Below, one piece after another: positions 60,214-64,000 of a stretch of 64,000 nt of DNA. Position 1 is the stretch's first letter, and every line of letters begins with the position of its first letter. The notes under the pieces are model-generated. The model did not search any database and was not told the origin of the DNA. It saw only the letters and a program-made list of their open reading frames with translations. The DNA is from PALSA-1353 sp050014015 (GTDB lineage: Bacteria > Planctomycetota > Phycisphaerae > Tepidisphaerales > Tepidisphaeraceae): the NCBI GenBank assembly GCA_050014015.1, contig JBEKEC010000027.1, positions 1-64,000 of the forward strand. Direction: 5' to 3'. A program made the position numbers and the translations under genes.

Positions 60214-60286
60214 CAACTTTTAGCGGCCGCCCATGTGCGGCGTGTCCGACACGCGGCTACTGCTGAGAAGTCGATTCGGCACTACC

Positions 60287-61360
60287 CTAACTGTTGCGCG
60301 GGCTGCGCCGGCGAATCGCCAGCAAAGCGCATCCGAACAGAATCGCCGCCGAAGCGGGCTCGGGAATCACCAGAATCGCTTTCGGATAGGTCAAATCACC
60401 ACCGGTAGATTCGGCAAAAACAAGTGTTTGGCTTCCCGTGGCTGGGTCAATGCTAACGATCGTCGAAGGAAGGTAAAGGAACGAATCCGACGAGAGATAC
60501 ATGGAATTTGCAACCAAGGGGTCGCCATCACCCTCCTCGGCAATAGGGCCGGATTGCTGCAACAGTCCGCCAGACGAAATCACCCTCTGCGCGCCCGTCA
60601 CGATATTCACGTCAAGCAGCAATGATGTGCTGCCTGTACAAACGGCCCATAAATTTTGTGGATTCTCGGGATCAAGCATAATGCCACCGGGCATCTCGCC
60701 GAAGAAGATATTTCCGGTGCTGACGACCGAGATATCGCCGCTTGTCGGATCGAGTTTCAATATGCCATTCAAACCATCATTGAAGCCGCCGAGATCTGCA
60801 TTGGAAACGAAAACGCTTCCATCCGGACCCACCACCGCGTCGACCGGACCTGAAAGGCTGGTGTAGCCCCCAGGACCGTCTGAAACGGCCGAGGCCAGAA
60901 GCGTCTGCGTTCCCGTAACAGGGTCGACGCGCACGGCATTTACGCTTTGGGGAAACTGATATCCGTTTGGAGTACCAAAGGCAATGTAGTTACCAGCGTT
61001 GTCGATAGCAACCGCGCTGGTTCCAACCAGATAATTTCCCGCGGCCACCTGCGTTTGTTGCCCTGTTGAGGTATTAATGCGGATGATTCCATTATCGTAA
61101 TCAGACACGATTAGGTTTCCCAAACCGTCAAAAACCATTCTAGTCGGTTGCTCAAGATAACCCCCGGATTCCCAAACGGCTTCGTGACCAGTTGTAGGAT
61201 CAATTTCTATTATTTGTCCACCACCCCCATCGGAGTTCTGCGAGTTTAGGACCAATAGATCGCCCGGAATAAGCGGCGGCGTTGAAGCTGCCGCGCGGGC
61301 GGCAAATTGGCCGAAAACGCAAACAAGCCCAACTATCCAAGCGAAGCCCCGTTTTGACAT
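60287..61360 (-). CDS. PEP-CTERM-anchored beta-propeller protein
   Basis: The product is 357 aa from ATG 61360, with GGAGGG five bases upstream and a signal peptide. Repeating blocks (PTRMVFDGLGNLIVSDYDNG, SAVAIDNAGNYIAF, VDAVVGPDGSVFVSN) form an NHL-like propeller. The C-terminus is a PEP-CTERM anchor: VIPEPASAAILFGCALLAIRRR, in which PEP, a hydrophobic helix and Arg cluster are the exosortase sorting signal. It is exported, then processed by exosortase and displayed at the surface. No exosortase is in the window. Confidence 0.85.
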   Translation of the reverse strand: MSKRGFAWIVGLVCVFGQFAARAAASTPPLIPGDLLVLNSQNSDGGGGQIIEIDPTTGHEAVWESGGYLEQPTRMVFDGLGNLIVSDYDNGIIRINTSTGQQTQVAAGNYLVGTSAVAIDNAGNYIAFGTPNGYQFPQSVNAVRVDPVTGTQTLLASAVSDGPGGYTSLSGPVDAVVGPDGSVFVSNADLGGFNDGLNGILKLDPTSGDISVVSTGNIFFGEMPGGIMLDPENPQNLWAVCTGSTSLLLDVNIVTGAQRVISSGGLLQQSGPIAEEGDGDPLVANSMYLSSDSFLYLPSTIVSIDPATGSQTLVFAESTGGDLTYPKAILVIPEPASAAILFGCALLAIRRRSPRNS

Positions 61361-61489
61361 TTGTCCCTCCGCCGTCCAAACGAGATCAGAACAAACCCCT
61401 GGCGATGCCTGTCCTTATCGGATGTACGATTTGCCAGCGCAGTTCACCAAAAATACTCGGCCAGAGCAAAACCGCAATAGGGGTTTTTC

Positions 61490-61714
61490 CTACATCACCA
61501 TGTCGGCGGCAGGATTTCGAAGCGACGGAATTCGCTGCGCGTATTGGGCGGGCCCTTCCACCGTGAATGCGACGCCTTCCACCGCGAGGTCACCCAAGGC
61601 GTTTTCCGGAACCAGCATCTCGCCGGTCGCCCAACTCTTGAACGGAAATCGACCGGCCAAGTACGCAAGGGCCTTGCGCTTTGCGGAAATGTCTGGGAAG
61701 CGGATCAGTACCAT
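61490..61714 (-). CDS. Small protein of unknown function
   Basis: The product is 74 aa from ATG 61714. It has a coherent, well-composed sequence (VLIRFPDISAKRKALAYLAG, RFPFKSWATGEMLVPENALG, VEGVAFTVEGPAQYAQRIP). No clear ribosome site precedes it. I do not recognise a family. The frame is open and unlike a shadow of another gene, so it is reported at moderate confidence. It diverges from tkt. Confidence 0.45.
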   Translation of the reverse strand: MVLIRFPDISAKRKALAYLAGRFPFKSWATGEMLVPENALGDLAVEGVAFTVEGPAQYAQRIPSLRNPAADMVM

Positions 61715-61845
61715 ACGATCTGATTTTATACTTCGCCGGGGCGACGAGCAATTCAAACATTCAAACAGTGTCTCGAATAAGTCGCATTGCGTCCGTTTCC
61801 GCGCCAATGTATTCTCGCCGTCCGGTTTTTTCCCGGAGGACTGTG

Positions 61846-63801
61846 ATGTCGTTTGAATCCGCGGTGAATCGCAAGGCGGTCGATATTGGCAAGCTGAGCG
61901 TGGAGATGACCACCTCCGCGGGCAGCGGGCATCCCTCGACGGCGCTGTCCCTGGCCCATCTCGTGACCGTGCTGATGTATCACCAGATGCGCTGGGACCC
62001 GAAGGATCCGTGGAATCCGGCTTCGGACCGGCTGGTCCTTTCCGAAGGCCATGCCGTGCCGATCATTTACGCGGCCCTGGCCGATCTGGGGGCGACGATC
62101 GTGCCGCTGGGCAAAGGACGGGAATCGGCGCGCCCGATGACGACGGCCGATGCAATGACCCTCCGGGCGATTGAAAGCCCGATCGACGGACATCCTAATC
62201 CCCGGCTGGGCGTTCCGTTCTTCGACGCGGCCACCGGAAGCCTCGGGCAGGGATTGTCCGTCGCCGCCGGGCTGGCGGCGGCGGCACGCATGGACAAGAT
62301 CGACCGAAACATCTACTGCATCATCGGCGACGGCGAGAGCCGGGAAGGGCAGATTTGGGAGGCGGCGGATTTCATCGCCGATCACGCGCTCACCAATGTC
62401 GTTCCCATTTTCAACTGCAATGAGTTGGCCCAAAGCGACTGGGTTTCGCCGCAGCAGAGTTACGTGGGATTGGCCGAAAAACTCAAGGCGTTCGGGTTCC
62501 TGGTGCGCGTGATCGACGGACACGATCCGCACCAGATCGACGACGCCCTGGGCGAACTGAACGTGGTTCAGAACGGCCAGCGCCCGCTGGCCGTCGTGGC
62601 CCGCACCGTCAAGGGTTGGGGAGCACCGCACGAACAGGGAATGGGCAAGCACGGCACGCCGGTCAAGAAGGACCAGTTGAACGACGTTCTGGGCGAGCTG
62701 GATCACACGGCCCGGGACCTGGGCGTGCTGGACTACAAGACCGCCGGCGAATTGAAGCCCGCCGCCATCACCGCCAAGGCCCCGGCGCGGGAAAAGAAGA
62801 CGATCAAGATCAAATCGTTTGCCGAAGGCTTGGCGGCGGTGGGATTGGACAAGGATTTGTCGGCCGGCAAGCCGATCGCCCCGCGCAAGGCGTACGGAGC
62901 GGCGCTGGTGGCCCTCGGCGAAGCCGACTCGTGCATCATCGGCCTGGACGCGGACGTGAAGAACTCCACGCACGCGGAATGGTTCGCCAAAAAATTCCCC
63001 GCCCAATACCTGGAATGCAAGATCGCCGAGCAGAACATGATCAGCGTTGCCGCCGGCGCCAGCGCGGCGGGGAAAATCCCCTTCTGTTCGACGTTCGCCA
63101 AGTTCGTGATCCGGGCCTACGACCAGGTCGAGATGGCCATCATCAGCGGGGCGAATCTGAAAATCACCGGCACGCACGCCGGCGTCACGCTGGCGGCCGA
63201 CGGCCCCAGCCAGATGTCCCTGCCCGACGTCGCGTTCTTCCGCAGCTTCTGTCACGTGAAGAACTTCAACGGCCAGCCGGCCGTTCGATATTTCTTCCCC
63301 GCCGATGCGGTGAGCTGCTACAAGATCACCGAGTTGATGGCGAATCTGGACGGCGCGTGCTACCAGCGCGCCTTGCGCGCGGATACGAAGAATTTGTACA
63401 AGCCGGACGAGACGTTCGAGGCCGGCGGATACAAGGTCCTGCGGGAAGGAAAGGACCTTCTGTTCGTATCGGCTGGATACATGGTTCACGAATGCCTCAA
63501 GGCCGCCGACGAATTGGCCAAGAGCGGTAAAAAGGCGGGCGTCATCGACGCCTACGGCTTGCCGCTGAAGGACACCGGAATCGTGGAGATCGCCGCCAAA
63601 TCCGGCGGCCGGATCATCACCGTCGAGGACAATTACACCGGCGGCCTGGACAGCGAGCTGGCCCAGCAGATTGCCGCCGGCGGCTCGGGCGTGAAGCTCA
63701 AGTCGTTGTTCGTGCAGCAGATTCCCAAGAGCGGCCGCGAGCCGCAGGACGTGCTGGATTATCTGCATCTCGGCTTCAAGGCGATTGTGGCGGCGGTGTA
63801 A
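61846..63801 (+). CDS. tkt: Transketolase
   Basis: The product is 651 aa from ATG 61846, with GGAGG seven bases upstream. The thiamine-binding site is CIIGDGESREGQIWEAADF; other marks are GSGHPSTALSLAHL, LGQGLSVAAGLAAAARM and, in the pyrimidine domain, ECKIAEQNMISVAAGASAAG and THAGVTLAADGPSQM. Transketolase moves two-carbon units between sugar phosphates in the pentose phosphate pathway and Calvin cycle. The total length is close to the family's. The next gene starts 25 bases later. Confidence 0.93.
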   Translation: MSFESAVNRKAVDIGKLSVEMTTSAGSGHPSTALSLAHLVTVLMYHQMRWDPKDPWNPASDRLVLSEGHAVPIIYAALADLGATIVPLGKGRESARPMTTADAMTLRAIESPIDGHPNPRLGVPFFDAATGSLGQGLSVAAGLAAAARMDKIDRNIYCIIGDGESREGQIWEAADFIADHALTNVVPIFNCNELAQSDWVSPQQSYVGLAEKLKAFGFLVRVIDGHDPHQIDDALGELNVVQNGQRPLAVVARTVKGWGAPHEQGMGKHGTPVKKDQLNDVLGELDHTARDLGVLDYKTAGELKPAAITAKAPAREKKTIKIKSFAEGLAAVGLDKDLSAGKPIAPRKAYGAALVALGEADSCIIGLDADVKNSTHAEWFAKKFPAQYLECKIAEQNMISVAAGASAAGKIPFCSTFAKFVIRAYDQVEMAIISGANLKITGTHAGVTLAADGPSQMSLPDVAFFRSFCHVKNFNGQPAVRYFFPADAVSCYKITELMANLDGACYQRALRADTKNLYKPDETFEAGGYKVLREGKDLLFVSAGYMVHECLKAADELAKSGKKAGVIDAYGLPLKDTGIVEIAAKSGGRIITVEDNYTGGLDSELAQQIAAGGSGVKLKSLFVQQIPKSGREPQDVLDYLHLGFKAIVAAV

Positions 63802-63826
63802 AAACTACCCGCGATGCGAGACACGG

Positions 63827-64000
63827 ATGTCCCTATCACTTTGCATCCTGGCCAGCGGATCGGCGGGGAACTGTTCGGTGCTGCGCGGGCCGCGGGGGGC
63901 GATGCTCATCGACTGCGGAATCGCTCCCAGAACCGCCGCCGGACGCATGAAGGGGCTGGGCATCGGCGTTGGCGATGTCGCGGCGATCTGTCTGACCCAT
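63827..64000 (+). CDS. MBL-fold metallo-hydrolase, 5' part (WalJ/YycJ-like)
   Basis: The first 58 codons from ATG 63827 are in the window; the rest is cut off by its end. SLSLCILASGSAGNC, with AMLIDCGIAPRTA and ICLTH, matches the start of WalJ/YycJ-type metallo-beta-lactamase-fold proteins, where the last His would belong to the HxHxDH zinc motif. It follows transketolase after 25 bases. Confidence 0.72.
   Translation, partial: MSLSLCILASGSAGNCSVLRGPRGAMLIDCGIAPRTAAGRMKGLGIGVGDVAAICLTH

Noticed and set aside
61753..63768. 671-codon open frame on the minus strand opposite transketolase
   Set aside because: It is a shadow of the transketolase frame; it has no recognisable domain and Arg/Gly/His-rich composition.

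Overview
The window looks like chromosomal DNA of a Planctomycetota bacterium, probably of the Phycisphaerae/Tepidisphaera kind. This is inference from high GC, a secreted protein with a PEP-CTERM anchor, a DUF4139 protein, a zinc-ribbon membrane protein, a SUF system with a SufS-SufE fusion, weak Shine-Dalgarno usage and dispersed palindromic repeats. No rRNA, tRNA or CRISPR array was seen. Both strands carry genes in short operons, with housekeeping genes interrupted by small accessory cassettes.

Layout. 0-0.6 kb: an ACT-domain gene cut by an IS remnant. 0.6-8.7 kb: secreted and envelope proteins (SecD-head-like, DUF4139, beta-helix), a four-S1-domain RNA-binding protein, chromate transporter ChrA, and two small paralogous RHH-like regulators. 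8.8-14 kb: an unusual kinase-like protein, a TonB-dependent receptor and LeuC. 14.1-17.7 kb: a BlaI/BlaR1-type repressor and sensor-protease pair with two palindromic operators. 17.7-20.2 kb: ammonium transporter and an outer-membrane protein. 20.2-28.5 kb: a SUF Fe-S assembly operon (sufA-like, sufB, [tiny protein, toxin, antitoxin], sufC, sufD, sufS-sufE fusion, sufT, CDGSH protein). 29-31.6 kb: a secreted ankyrin protein and a ParDE pair. 31.7-38.8 kb: glutamate synthase gltB and gltD, separated by a HEPN-like/BolA-like gene pair. 38.9-45.8 kb: VapBC, a zinc-ribbon membrane protein, a fused indolepyruvate:ferredoxin oxidoreductase and an XRE-Fic pair. 45.8-50.3 kb: a three-gene block (DUF350-like membrane protein, glutathionylspermidine-synthase-like ATP-grasp enzyme, unknown protein) between intact rpoN and a decayed second copy of the rpoN 3' end. 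50.4-57.3 kb: a surface-glycan operon (two multi-pass membrane proteins around asparagine synthase), a DUF721/DciA-like gene and dnaN. 57.3-64 kb: a noncoding stretch with DnaA-box-like sites, a small zincin-like membrane protein, a DinG-family helicase, a PEP-CTERM protein, transketolase and the start of an MBL-fold hydrolase.

How the genes work together. The core theme is nitrogen and Fe-S metabolism: ammonium uptake, GOGAT, SUF assembly and an Fe-S oxidoreductase. Into this background small toxin-antitoxin-like modules and other cassettes have been inserted, several of them inside operons. In two places (rpoN and sufT) the 3' end of a core gene is repeated downstream, so that the two copies bracket accessory genes. 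The rpoN-bracketed DUF350/ATP-grasp/unknown triad is the best candidate for an incompletely described system.
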